From: CAUSKK01 sp963532425
GTDB taxonomy: Bacteria > Pseudomonadota > Gammaproteobacteria > Cardiobacteriales > Cardiobacteriaceae
Reading direction: 5' to 3'
Assembly: GCA_963532425.1 (NCBI GenBank)
Contig: CAUSKK010000013.1
Location: 1 to 64,000, forward strand
DNA length: 64,000 nt
Made by a program: the position numbers and the translations under genes. Positions 25,964-34,283 of the stretch are shown here, piece after piece (the first letter of the stretch is position 1; every line of letters starts with the position of its first letter). The notes under the pieces were generated by a model. The model had not been told where the DNA came from and did not search any database. It saw only the letters and a program-made list of their open reading frames with translations.

Positions 25964-27757
25964 ATGCGTAAATTAACCCTAATGATTCTCTGCGCCCTCG
26001 GCACCGCAGTGTTCGCCGGCCCCGGCACCGCCGTCGCCGAACCGACGGTTACGGCCAGCCCGACGCTGACCGTCAGCCCCACGGCCAGCCCCAGCCCGGC
26101 GGCGCAGGAGGCCATCTACTCGGATATGGCCATTCACCACCCGGTCTTCGCCCGCCACGGCATGGTCGCCAGCCAGGAGGCCCTGGCCACTAAAGTCGGC
26201 GTGGAAATCCTCAAGCAGGGCGGCAACGCGGTGGACGCCGGCGTGGCCGTCGGTTTCGCCCTGGCCGTAACCCTGCCCCGGGCCGGCAACATCGGCGGCG
26301 GCGGCTTCATGCTGATTTACGACGCGAAGACCGGTAAAACCATCGCCCTGGACTACCGGGAACGGGCGCCAAAGTTGGCTGACCGGGATATGTTTCTGGA
26401 TAAGGACGGCAACGCGGTGGAAGAACTGTCCCGCTACCACGGCAAGGCGGTGGGCGTGCCCGGCACCGTCGCCGGCCTGCTGCAGGCTCTGGAGGAACAC
26501 GGCACCATGAGCCGGGAGCAGGTGCTGGCGCCGGCCATCAAGCTGGCCGAGGAGGGCTTTCCGGTGATGCCGGGCCTGGCCGCGTCGCTGCAGGCCGGCC
26601 GGGAGCGGCTGCTGAAGTGGCCGAGCACCGCAAAAATCTTCTTCAAACCCGACGGCAGCCCCTACGGCGAGGGGGAAATTCTCAGGCAGCCGGAGCTGGC
26701 CGCCAGTCTGAAGCGCATTGCCGCCGAGGGTAGCAAGGGTTTTTACGAAGGGGAAACGGCGGAAAAAATCGTCAGAGCGGTGAAAGAGGCCGGCGGCGTC
26801 ATGGAATTGGCCGATTTACAAAATTATCGGGCGCTGAATCGGGAGCCGGTGCGCGGCAACTATCGCGGCTATGAAATCGTCTCCATGCCGCCGCCCTCCT
26901 CCGGTGGCATTCACATCATTCAGATACTGAACCTGCTGGAGGGCTTCGACCTGAAGGCCAGCGGCCACAACACGGCCCAGACCATTCACCTGCTCGCCGA
27001 AGCCATGAAGCTGGCCTACGCCGACCGGGCCGAGTACCTGGGCGACCCGGACTTCGTTAAGGTGCCGGCCAAGGGCCTGCTCAGTAAGCCATACGCCGAG
27101 CAGCTGCGGGCGCAGATTGACCCGACCCGGGCGCGGCCGGCCAGCGAAATCAAGCACGGCCAGCCCCAGCCCTACGAGAGCGACCAGACCACCCACTATT
27201 CGGTGGTGGACAAGGACGGCAACGCCATTGCCAACACCTACACCCTGAACTTCAGCTACGGCGCCGGGCTGGTGGCCGAGGGCACCGGCATTCTCCTGAA
27301 TAACGAGATGGATGATTTTTCCGCCAAGCCCGGCGTGCCCAACGGCTACGGCCTCATCGGCGGCGACGCCAACGCGGTGCAGCCGGACAAGCGGCCGCTG
27401 TCCTCCATGAGTCCGACGCTGGTATTTAAGGACGGCAAACCGTTTCTGGTTACCGGTTCGCCGGGCGGCAGCCGCATCATCACCACGGTTACGCAGATTA
27501 TTAGCAACGTCATCGACCACGGCATGAACGTGGCGGAGGCGACCAACGCGGTGCGCATTCACGAGCAGTGGCTGCCGGAGGAAATCCGCGTGGAAACGGG
27601 CCTGAGCGCCGACACGGTGAAGCTGCTGGAGGCCATGGGCCACAAGGTGGAACGGAAGGCAACCATGGGTTCGACCCAGTCCATTTTGATTCAGCCGGAG
27701 GGACTCTACGGCAGCTCGGACCCGAGGATTGAAGATGCTCTTACCGCCGGTTACTAA
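25964..27757 (+). CDS. ggt: Gamma-glutamyltranspeptidase precursor
   Basis: This periplasmic Ntn hydrolase cleaves glutathione and other gamma-glutamyl compounds. The 597-residue precursor has a signal peptide, an Ala/Thr/Pro-rich linker, and the autocleavage site before Thr409 in QTTHYSVVDKDGNA, which becomes the nucleophile of the small subunit. LNNEMDDFSAKPGVPN, GSPGGSRIITTV and MGSTQSI match the E. coli enzyme closely. GAGTTGTC precedes ATG 25964. The last 27 bases, encoding EDALTAGY, are the first copy of a short repeat continuing downstream. Confidence 0.96.
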   Translation: MRKLTLMILCALGTAVFAGPGTAVAEPTVTASPTLTVSPTASPSPAAQEAIYSDMAIHHPVFARHGMVASQEALATKVGVEILKQGGNAVDAGVAVGFALAVTLPRAGNIGGGGFMLIYDAKTGKTIALDYRERAPKLADRDMFLDKDGNAVEELSRYHGKAVGVPGTVAGLLQALEEHGTMSREQVLAPAIKLAEEGFPVMPGLAASLQAGRERLLKWPSTAKIFFKPDGSPYGEGEILRQPELAASLKRIAAEGSKGFYEGETAEKIVRAVKEAGGVMELADLQNYRALNREPVRGNYRGYEIVSMPPPSSGGIHIIQILNLLEGFDLKASGHNTAQTIHLLAEAMKLAYADRAEYLGDPDFVKVPAKGLLSKPYAEQLRAQIDPTRARPASEIKHGQPQPYESDQTTHYSVVDKDGNAIANTYTLNFSYGAGLVAEGTGILLNNEMDDFSAKPGVPNGYGLIGGDANAVQPDKRPLSSMSPTLVFKDGKPFLVTGSPGGSRIITTVTQIISNVIDHGMNVAEATNAVRIHEQWLPEEIRVETGLSADTVKLLEAMGHKVERKATMGSTQSILIQPEGLYGSSDPRIEDALTAGY

Positions 27758-27880
27758 AGTAACCAATCGGCGCGAGCATCTCCCCCTGCGGGTGAAGATG
27801 CCCTTACGGCGGGTTATTAGCCCGCCGGCGGTCCTCTTCCCCTTTGGGTGAAGATGCCCTCACCGCCGGCCATTGAACCC
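27731..27880 (+). repeat. Repeated copies of the ggt 3' end
   Basis: The sequence encoding the ggt C-terminus, starting GAAGATGCTCTTACCGCCGG at 27731, recurs at 27794 and 27850 with small changes, 56-63 bp apart. The copies end in TAA, TAG and TGA respectively in about the same place. Hairpins GGCGGG/CCCGCC (27808-27826) and GCATCT/AGATGC (about 27776-27800) are part of the block. Confidence 0.8.
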
Positions 27881-27897
27881 ACGCTAAACCTTGCCCG

Positions 27898-27920
27898 GCC
27901 CCCAATTCGGGGGCTTTTTC
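27898..27920 (+). terminator. Rho-independent terminator downstream of ggt
   Basis: GGCCCCC/GGGGGCT-type stem around AATTC, followed by TTTTTC. It stands after the ggt repeat block and before trhO. Confidence 0.8.
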
Positions 27921-28043
27921 GTGGCCGCCGAGTGGTAAGCACTTTCGCACAGCGAAGCAGCAAGCCGACGGCGAACGACCGCTCCCCCTCCCGGCCGGCG
28001 CTGAACCGTGTCAAACTGCGCCCTTTTGCACCGGAGTATCGCC

Positions 28044-29135
28044 ATGACCTTGCAACTCAGCGCGCGCCACCGTCCCCGCTATGAACTGCTAACCTTCTAT
28101 AAATTCGTGGATTTGCCCCCCCGGCTCCTGCCCCTGCTGGCCCAGGAACATCTGGATTTCTGCCGCGACATCGGCCTGCGCGGCCGGGTCTACCTGGGCA
28201 GCGAGGGCATCAGCGCCACCGTCAGTGGCAATCGCGGCCAAACCCACGCCTACCGCCTCTATCTACAGGCCTCACCCTATTTCCACGACATTGCCGACAT
28301 CGACAGCAAGGCCAGTCCGGTGGACGGCCACCAGTTCCCGCGCATGAGCGTCAAGCTGCGCGAGGAAATCGTCGCCCTCGGCCACCGGGTAACGGCCGCC
28401 GAGGTGGAGCGCTTCCGCCGGGAAATCAGCCCGGGCGAATTCAAGGCAATCCTCGACGGCCCCGAGCGCGAGAACTACCTCATTCTCGATATGCGCAACG
28501 ACTACGAATACCGCCTCGGCCACTTCAAACACGCCCTGCCGGCGGGGACGGTGAATTTTCGCGAGGTGCCGGCGCTGCTGGAACGCTACCGGCAACAGGC
28601 CGCCGGCAAGAAAATCATCTGGTACTGCACCGGCGGCATCCGCTGCGAGAAGGCGGCGGTGCTGGCCAACCAGCTCGGCGCCGGCGAGTTCTACGCCCTG
28701 CAGGGCGGCGTGGTGAAGTATGTGAACCAGTTCAACGATGGCAACTGGCTGGGCAATCTCTACACCTTCGACGACCGGGTCTCCACGCCGGTGGGCGACG
28801 AGCACACCCACCGCACCATCGGCCGCTGCTGCTACAGCGACCAGCCCAGCGACCACTGCGAAAACTGCCGCCACGCCCCCTGCAACGCCCATCTCATCGC
28901 CCGGCCGCGCGAGTACCGCCGCCACGGGGGCTTCTGCAGCGCCGAATGCTACGCCGCCGCCCAGAAGGACGGGCTGGTGCGGGTCGTGGCCTGGGACGAT
29001 TTCGACTATCGCGCCGCCCGCCGGGCCGGCCGCTGGGACGAGCTGCGCGCCCATCTACAGAGTCTAGTGCCGGCCAATCTGCGCTGGCGCCACGCCCATT
29101 CCCAGCGGGAGGAGTGTCGCCATGACGATGGCTAA
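28044..29135 (+). CDS. trhO: tRNA uridine(34) hydroxylase (rhodanese-like)
   Basis: TrhO (YceA) makes 5-hydroxyuridine at the wobble position of tRNA in an oxygen-dependent reaction. The 363-residue protein has the N-terminal LLTFYKFVDLPP, the central rhodanese domain with catalytic Cys in WYCTGGIRCEKA, and a Cys-rich C-terminal segment (CCYSDQPSDHCENC, later FCSAEC). I chose ATG 28044, preceded by CCGGAG; an upstream in-frame ATG is unsupported. Its end overlaps the RNA ligase gene by 14 bp, so the two are probably co-expressed. Confidence 0.93.
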   Translation: MTLQLSARHRPRYELLTFYKFVDLPPRLLPLLAQEHLDFCRDIGLRGRVYLGSEGISATVSGNRGQTHAYRLYLQASPYFHDIADIDSKASPVDGHQFPRMSVKLREEIVALGHRVTAAEVERFRREISPGEFKAILDGPERENYLILDMRNDYEYRLGHFKHALPAGTVNFREVPALLERYRQQAAGKKIIWYCTGGIRCEKAAVLANQLGAGEFYALQGGVVKYVNQFNDGNWLGNLYTFDDRVSTPVGDEHTHRTIGRCCYSDQPSDHCENCRHAPCNAHLIARPREYRRHGGFCSAECYAAAQKDGLVRVVAWDDFDYRAARRAGRWDELRAHLQSLVPANLRWRHAHSQREECRHDDG

Positions 29136-29925
29136 TCCCGACGCCAGCCAGAAATACGGCCGCAGCCTGCACGCCCCCATCAGCCTGGGCACCACCTCCG
29201 ACGACCGCTTCATGCCGCCGGGCTATCTGGCCAGCTTTGCCGATGAAGTGCTTGTCTTAACCGAGAAGTTAGATGGGCAGAACAACTGCCTCAGCCGCCT
29301 CGGCCTCTTCGCCCGTTCCCACGCCGCCCCCAGCGCCCTGCCCTGGGACCGGCCGCTGCGCGCCCGCTGGGAACGTATCCGCGACGACCTGGGCGACTGG
29401 GAAATCTTCGGCGAAAACCTCTACGGCGTGCATTCCATTGCCTACACGCGGCTGGAATCCTTCTTCTACGTCTTCGCTGTGCGCCAGCGGGGCCGCTGGC
29501 TCAGCTGGGAGGAGGTGAAATTTATCGCCGCCCTCTTCGACTTCCCCACGGTGCCGGAAATCCCCATCACCACCCCGCTGGCGTCGGTTCTGCAGGCCGC
29601 CCACGGCGAGGACGAGGCGCTGCGCCGCTGGCTCCATTTAAATCTGGGCCTGGACTGGACCGACTACGTGCAGACCGCCGGCCAGCTGGGCGGCCAGGAC
29701 CCCCGGAGCGGCGCCCCGGCCTGTGAGGGGCTGGTGCTGCGGCGGGCGCGCAGTTTCCGGCAGAACGAGGGGCTCATTGCCGTGCAGCCCAACGAGTTCG
29801 ACAGCCTGTTCAAGCTGGTGCGGGCCAGGCACATCAAGACCGATGAACACTGGACGCGCCACTGGCGGCCGGCCAAATTAATCGATTACCAGCGTTACCA
29901 CTGGGAGGCCCAGCAATATGAATAA
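29122..29925 (+). CDS. ATP-dependent RNA ligase (Rnl family)
   Basis: The 267-residue protein has the nucleotidyltransferase motif I as KLDGQN, with Lys49 as the likely AMP acceptor. Motif III lies near FFYVFAVR, motif IV is CEGLVLRR and motif V is LFKLVRARHIK, in the right order. It would seal 3'-OH and 5'-phosphate RNA ends. It overlaps trhO by 14 bp and HD-Pnk by 8 bp; the next enzyme makes the ends that a ligase needs. GGGAGGAGT precedes ATG 29122. Confidence 0.9.
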   Translation: MTMANPDASQKYGRSLHAPISLGTTSDDRFMPPGYLASFADEVLVLTEKLDGQNNCLSRLGLFARSHAAPSALPWDRPLRARWERIRDDLGDWEIFGENLYGVHSIAYTRLESFFYVFAVRQRGRWLSWEEVKFIAALFDFPTVPEIPITTPLASVLQAAHGEDEALRRWLHLNLGLDWTDYVQTAGQLGGQDPRSGAPACEGLVLRRARSFRQNEGLIAVQPNEFDSLFKLVRARHIKTDEHWTRHWRPAKLIDYQRYHWEAQQYE

Positions 29926-31027
29926 ACCGGACTGGGCGGCGCTGACCGCCCGCCATAGCTGGCTGCGGGAACTGGCCACGGTACCGCAAGACCCCCTCTG
30001 GCACGGTGAGGGCGACGTGCTCACCCACACGAAAATGGTGCTGGAGGCGCTGCTGGCCCTGCCCGGCTACGAAGCGCTGCCGGCGGCTTCCCAAGAGGAA
30101 TTGCGCTGGGCGGCCCTGCTCCACGACGTGGAAAAGCGCAGCACGACGAAGGAGGAGAACGGCCGCATCGTCTCGCCGAACCACGCCCGCCGCGGTGAAT
30201 TCACCGCCCGCCGGCTGCTCTACGTGGACGAAGCGCTTCCCTTCGCCCGCCGCGAACGCATCTGTGCCCTGGTGCGCTGGCACGGGGCGCCGCTGTGGCT
30301 GCTGGACCGGCCCCGGCCCGAACGGCTGCTGGTGGCCCTGAGTCTGCGCTGCGACCTGAACGCCCTGGCCCTGCTGGCCGAGGCCGACGTGCGCGGGCGC
30401 CTTTGTCCCGACCAAAAGGAACTGCTGGAGCGGGTCGAACTGTTTCGCCTGCTGGCCGCGGAGGCGGGAGTGCTACAGGGCCCGGCCCAGTTCGCGACCC
30501 CGGCCGCCCGTTTCCACTATCTGAACCACGACGACAGCCCGCGCGACTACGTGCCCTATGACGATGGCCGTTCCTTCCCGGTCTGGCTGCTGAGCGGCCT
30601 GCCCGGCGTCGGCAAAGACCACTTTCTGCGTGAACACTGGGCCGGGCCGGTGCTATCTCTCGATAATCTGCGCCGGGCCGCCGGCATTGAGCCCACCGAC
30701 AGGAAGGGCAACGGCCTCATCATTCAACGGGCCAAGGAGGAGGCCAAGCGGCTGCTGCGGGCGCGCCAGCCCTTCGCCTTTAACGCCACCAACATCAGCG
30801 CCGAACTGCGCGGTCGCTGGCTGGAACTCTTTCACGCCTACGGCGCCGCCACGGAAATTCACTATCTGGAGGTGCCCTGGCGCCAGCTGCTGGCCCAGAA
30901 CCGCAACCGGCCGCACCCGGTGCCTGAGGCGGTCATTGGCCAGCTGCTGGGGAAACTGGAACTGCCGCTGGCCGCCGAGGCGTGGCAGCTGCACTATCAC
31001 GTCCGGGACGAGGAGCCATCATGTTAA
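29918..31027 (+). CDS. HD-Pnk: HD phosphoesterase fused to 5'-polynucleotide kinase
   Basis: Residues about 25-190 form an HD phosphohydrolase domain (HGEGDVLTHTKMV, LLHDVEK with His69-Asp70, NHARRGEFTAR). Residues about 210-365 form a P-loop kinase with GLPGVGKD at 217-224, LSLDNLRR and FNATNIS. The same two-domain order is known in Runella HD-Pnk, where HD removes 2',3'-phosphates and Pnk phosphorylates 5'-OH ends. Together with the adjacent ligase this is a full heal-and-seal set. An in-frame GAAGCGCTTC at about 30228 gives EALP in the HD part. Confidence 0.9.
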   Translation: MNKPDWAALTARHSWLRELATVPQDPLWHGEGDVLTHTKMVLEALLALPGYEALPAASQEELRWAALLHDVEKRSTTKEENGRIVSPNHARRGEFTARRLLYVDEALPFARRERICALVRWHGAPLWLLDRPRPERLLVALSLRCDLNALALLAEADVRGRLCPDQKELLERVELFRLLAAEAGVLQGPAQFATPAARFHYLNHDDSPRDYVPYDDGRSFPVWLLSGLPGVGKDHFLREHWAGPVLSLDNLRRAAGIEPTDRKGNGLIIQRAKEEAKRLLRARQPFAFNATNISAELRGRWLELFHAYGAATEIHYLEVPWRQLLAQNRNRPHPVPEAVIGQLLGKLELPLAAEAWQLHYHVRDEEPSC

Positions 31028-31205
31028 AAACTGCTGGAACCTTAGGACCGGCCGGCGCCGGGTGCGGACACCCTGGCCTTCCGGCCGCTGCCGGCGGCCC
31101 CGGGGCAACGATTGACCGAGCGCTTCGGCCCGGAGAAAATCGACGGCCTATTTTTACCCCCGACGGGGGCCTCCCCCGTCCCAACCCTGAGGAGACCCAG
31201 ACCCC

Positions 31206-31490
31206 ATGAAACCTTCGGAACTGCTGGCCCGGCACCGGGCCGCCGTGCTTGACCTTATTGGTCGCTACCACTTCATCAACCCCCGGGTTTTCGGCCCGGA
31301 CGACCCCGACGCCGCCCTGAATCTGAGCGTGGAGGGCAGCGCCAGCAGCTCGCTGGAGGGCTACGGCGAACTGGCCACCGAGCTGGAAAATCTACTCGGT
31401 CGCACCGTCCATGTGGTGGTGGCCAACCATTTCACCGAGTTTCTGAGCGACGAGCAGCGCGCCGCCCTCGCCGCCGCCCGCCCTTTCTAA
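31206..31490 (+). CDS. Degenerate minimal nucleotidyltransferase-like protein
   Basis: The 94-residue product follows the plan of minimal (MNT/MntA-type) nucleotidyltransferases: LDLIGRYHFINPRVFG at the start and LATELENLLGRTVHVVV as the last strand-helix unit. The catalytic part is gone. Where the family has GSxARG followed by SDxD, this protein reads FGPDDPDAALNLSVEG, lacking the Gly-Ser motif and the paired Asp residues. It is therefore probably inactive and may act as a binding partner. It lies 178 bp downstream of HD-Pnk on the same strand. Confidence 0.7.
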   Translation: MKPSELLARHRAAVLDLIGRYHFINPRVFGPDDPDAALNLSVEGSASSSLEGYGELATELENLLGRTVHVVVANHFTEFLSDEQRAALAAARPF

Positions 31491-31511
31491 CCTTCCATTA
31501 AGGAGATTTAT

Positions 31512-33152
31512 ATGTTGAAAAAAGTCCTGAGCCTGAGCCTGGCCCTGGCCCTCGGCGTCGCCGGTGCCGCCCCCCAGCTGGGCCGCCAGCTGCCGGCGGA
31601 TACGCTGTTCTACGGCCATCTGCCCTCCCAGTGGCAGCTGCTGATGCTGCAGAGCGACCGCGACCCGGCGCCGCTGCAGGAGCAGTTCCAACGGCTGCGC
31701 CAGCAGCTCCTCAGCCTGGACAGTCTGCCCAGTCTGGAAAAGCTGCAACTGCCGCCGGCCCTGCTGCCGCTGCTGCGCAATTTCGCCGCCCAGAACAATG
31801 GGCCGCTGGAGCTGCTGATTCGCGAGAACCGGGACGGCCTCTATCTGGGCCTGACCCTGGAACACAAGGACCCGAAGCGCTTCGCCGCCCTGCTCGATGA
31901 TTTTGCCGCCGTCATCAAGTCCAAGCGCGAGGGCGACGACCTGAAGGGCGAACTGAAGGTGAACACCGACCGCACCTGCTACCAGTTCAACCCAGACAGC
32001 GGCGCCGTCCTGCTGGATTTCAACTGCCAGGGCGAATGGCAGCCCGCCGCCGAACTGCCCCTGGCCCAGGCGGCCACGAGGGTGGACGACAAAGAATTGC
32101 TGCTCTGGTGGAGCAACCGCGACAACCGGCTGTTCCAGAGCAGAAACGATAGAAATGCCGAGCTGGACAAGTTTATGAGTCGCTTCGGCGCCGCCCAGCT
32201 GCACTACAGCCAGGACAAGGAATTGACCCTGAGCCTGCTCAATGCCAACCCGGACAGCTCGCCGCGCTGGCCCCAGGTCAGCCTGCCGGCGGACTTCCCG
32301 GTTACGGAGCAGCTGGAGATGGCGGTGGGCTTCCGGCTGCCGACGGCCGACCAGTGGCAGCAGCTGGCACCGGAGTTCTACGGCCAGCTGAGCCAGAGTC
32401 TGGAGAAATCCGGCATTGCCCCGGCGGACTGGAGCGCCGCCACCGCCGGCGACTGGGCCCTTATCAGCGACCGCAACGGGGTTTTCCTGCTCCAGCCGGC
32501 CGCCAACACCGCCGCCCTGGATAGGCTGCTGGACCAGCTGGTCGCCAAAAATTACCTGAGCCGGGAAAGTCTGGGCGGCGGCCTCCAGCATCTGCATATC
32601 CAGTGGGGTCGCTTCCTGCCCGCCGACCAGGCCCTGGCCCTGAACCTGATGTTCCCGAGCCACCTCTACTACCGCGACGGCGACGGCCACCGGCTCTGGG
32701 CCGATTTGCCCCAGATACTGCAGGAGCGCAAGCAGCTGAAGTTCACGAAGAAACTCGGCGACTACTTCGGCGGCGAACCGGCCCTGCTGGTGGCCGGCCT
32801 GCAGCTGCCCCAGCTGGCCCGGGACAGCTACTATCTGCGCCTGAAGTGGCTGCGGCTGTGGTCGGATTTGGGCACCCAGCCGGCGGCCCTGGCCGAACTG
32901 CCCACGGCGGCCACGCTGAAACTGCCGGAACGGTCGCCGCTGCGGGCCCGGCTCCAGCGCGACGAGAACGGGGGCAGCTACCATCTCAGCCTGAAACTGC
33001 CCAACGGCATCACCGACACCCTGGCCCTCTACCGCAGCAATGCCTTTATGACGGGCATGGCCGCCGCCATCGTGCTGCCGGCCTATCAGCAGTATGTGGA
33101 GAAGAGCAAGGCCAAAGCCGCCGCCCTCCAGGCCCAGTCGGCCGAAAAATAG
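31512..33152 (+). CDS. Exported protein with a pilin-like C-terminal helix
   Basis: I do not recognise a family for the body of this 546-residue protein. It has a clean signal peptide (KKVLSLSLALALGVAGA, then AAPQ) and a long Gln/Leu-rich region. The last 40 residues include GMAAAIVLPAYQQYVEKSKA, which closely resembles the first helix of type IV pilins (AIALPAYQDYVxRSK) but is at the wrong end. The KRF at about residue 122 is a decamer copy. AAGGAG precedes ATG 31512. Confidence 0.7.
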   Translation: MLKKVLSLSLALALGVAGAAPQLGRQLPADTLFYGHLPSQWQLLMLQSDRDPAPLQEQFQRLRQQLLSLDSLPSLEKLQLPPALLPLLRNFAAQNNGPLELLIRENRDGLYLGLTLEHKDPKRFAALLDDFAAVIKSKREGDDLKGELKVNTDRTCYQFNPDSGAVLLDFNCQGEWQPAAELPLAQAATRVDDKELLLWWSNRDNRLFQSRNDRNAELDKFMSRFGAAQLHYSQDKELTLSLLNANPDSSPRWPQVSLPADFPVTEQLEMAVGFRLPTADQWQQLAPEFYGQLSQSLEKSGIAPADWSAATAGDWALISDRNGVFLLQPAANTAALDRLLDQLVAKNYLSRESLGGGLQHLHIQWGRFLPADQALALNLMFPSHLYYRDGDGHRLWADLPQILQERKQLKFTKKLGDYFGGEPALLVAGLQLPQLARDSYYLRLKWLRLWSDLGTQPAALAELPTAATLKLPERSPLRARLQRDENGGSYHLSLKLPNGITDTLALYRSNAFMTGMAAAIVLPAYQQYVEKSKAKAAALQAQSAEK

Positions 33153-33177
33153 GCCCGGCATTGTTTTTGCGAAACCC

Positions 33178-33210
33178 GGGGAGCGCTGCGGCGCTTCCCT
33201 TAATTTTTTT
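33178..33210 (+). terminator. Hairpin terminator with a GCGCTTC arm
   Basis: GGGAGCGC/GCGCTTCCC around TGCG, followed after TTAA by seven T residues. One arm is a variant of the decamer. It lies between the pilin-like gene and the acidic protein gene. Confidence 0.65.
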
Positions 33211-33224
33211 CACGAGGAATGACC

Positions 33225-33485
33225 ATGAAAGACGACTATGACGACGAGCGCCCCTACGGCGACGATGACTTCGACGACCTGGAAGAGGGCGTGGAGAAGG
33301 ACTACGGCGATTTGGACGACTACGAGCCCGAGGACGATGTGCATGAGCTTGGAACGGACGGCCTGAGCTGGGGCGACGGCGACGACGACGACGGCGGCTG
33401 GGCCTATGACGACCAGGACGACGGCGACAACCCCGACGACTGGGGCTATGACGACGACGATAACGACCGCTACGACGACTACTGA
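33225..33485 (+). CDS. Extremely acidic small protein
   Basis: The 86-residue protein is dominated by Asp with Glu, Gly, Tyr and Trp (for example FDDLEEGVEKDYGDLDDYEP and GDGDDDDGGWAYDDQDD) and has very few basic residues. There is no signal peptide. I know no family; the composition suggests a disordered cation-binding or nucleic-acid-mimicking polypeptide. AGGA spaced eight bases before ATG 33225 favours that start over ATG 33219. It has its own strong terminator. Confidence 0.65.
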   Translation: MKDDYDDERPYGDDDFDDLEEGVEKDYGDLDDYEPEDDVHELGTDGLSWGDGDDDDGGWAYDDQDDGDNPDDWGYDDDDNDRYDDY

Positions 33486-33500
33486 CCCCGTGGGGGTTTT

Positions 33501-33527
33501 GGCCGGGTGCAGAACCCGGCCTTTTTT
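33501..33527 (+). terminator. Rho-independent terminator after the acidic gene
   Basis: GGCCGGGT/ACCCGGCC stem around GCAGA, followed by six T residues. Confidence 0.9.
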
Positions 33528-33592
33528 GTGGGCGCGGTGCCCCTTGGCTTTACTCCCCCGGGGGCGGAAAATGGCCCTTTTTGGAGGTTCCC

Positions 33593-34234
33593 ATGAAGAA
33601 AACCCTGCTGCTGCTCCTGCTCGTGGCCAACGTCCGGGCCAACGAAGCCACCCCAACCCCGACGGCAACGACCGTGGAAGACCAAAGGTTTGCCGAGGCC
33701 CAGGCCGCCGCCGATAAAAAAGATTACGCCCGGGCTCTGACGCTCTACCGGGAGCTGGCCGCCCGGGGCCACGCCAAGGCCATGAAGGAAATCGGCCTGA
33801 TGTATGTCTTTGGCCGGGGGGTTCCCCGGGACTATGCCAGCGCCCGGCAGTGGCATGAAAAGCAGGCCGCCGCCGGCGACAACGACGGCTATTGGTATAT
33901 GGGAAAGCTCTATGAGGAGGGCGGCCCGGGCCTCGAGTCGAACTATGCCACCGCCCTGGGCTGGTATGAAAAGTACGCCGCCAACGGCGACGGCAACACC
34001 TATTGGCACATGGGCGAACTTTATAAGAAGGGCGGTCCGGGCCTGGAAAAGGACTGGGGCGCCGCCAAGCGGAACTATGCCCGGTGGGTCGCCCGCACCG
34101 GCAGCGGTGAAGGCCTGATTGGCGAGCTCTACGAACAGGGCGGGCCGGGGCTGGAAAAGGATTGGGCCGCCGCCTGCTACTACTACCGAAAAGCCGAATG
34201 GAAGGACAAGACCGACCTGGTTTGTCCCCACTAG
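33593..34234 (+). CDS. Exported Sel1-repeat protein
   Basis: The 213-residue product has a signal peptide (KKTLLLLLLVANVRA) and then four Sel1/TPR-like units of about 36 residues, recognisable from GLMYVFGRGVPRDYASA, GKLYEEGGPGLESNYATA, GELYKKGGPGLEKDWGAA and GELYEQGGPGLEKDWAAA. Sel1 proteins usually scaffold other proteins; the partner is unknown. GGAGG before ATG 33593 fixes the start. The unusual feature is the near-identity of the GGPGLE repeats. Confidence 0.88.
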   Translation: MKKTLLLLLLVANVRANEATPTPTATTVEDQRFAEAQAAADKKDYARALTLYRELAARGHAKAMKEIGLMYVFGRGVPRDYASARQWHEKQAAAGDNDGYWYMGKLYEEGGPGLESNYATALGWYEKYAANGDGNTYWHMGELYKKGGPGLEKDWGAAKRNYARWVARTGSGEGLIGELYEQGGPGLEKDWAAACYYYRKAEWKDKTDLVCPH

Positions 34235-34254
34235 TCCCCCTTTAATTTTCACCC

Positions 34255-34283
34255 GCCGGGTTTCAGCACAACCCGGCTTTTTT
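34255..34283 (+). terminator. Rho-independent terminator after the Sel1 gene
   Basis: GCCGGGTT/AACCCGGC stem with a TCAGCAC loop, followed by six T residues. Confidence 0.9.

Noticed and set aside
31021..31209. 62-codon frame from ATG 31021 to the next gene
   Set aside because: It overlaps neighbours neatly (ATGA at 31206) but is Gly/Pro-rich without a pattern. Another frame in the same 178 bp reads RPLPAAPGQRLTERFGPEK and looks more protein-like but has no start, so this may be a gene remnant; evidence is too weak to call.
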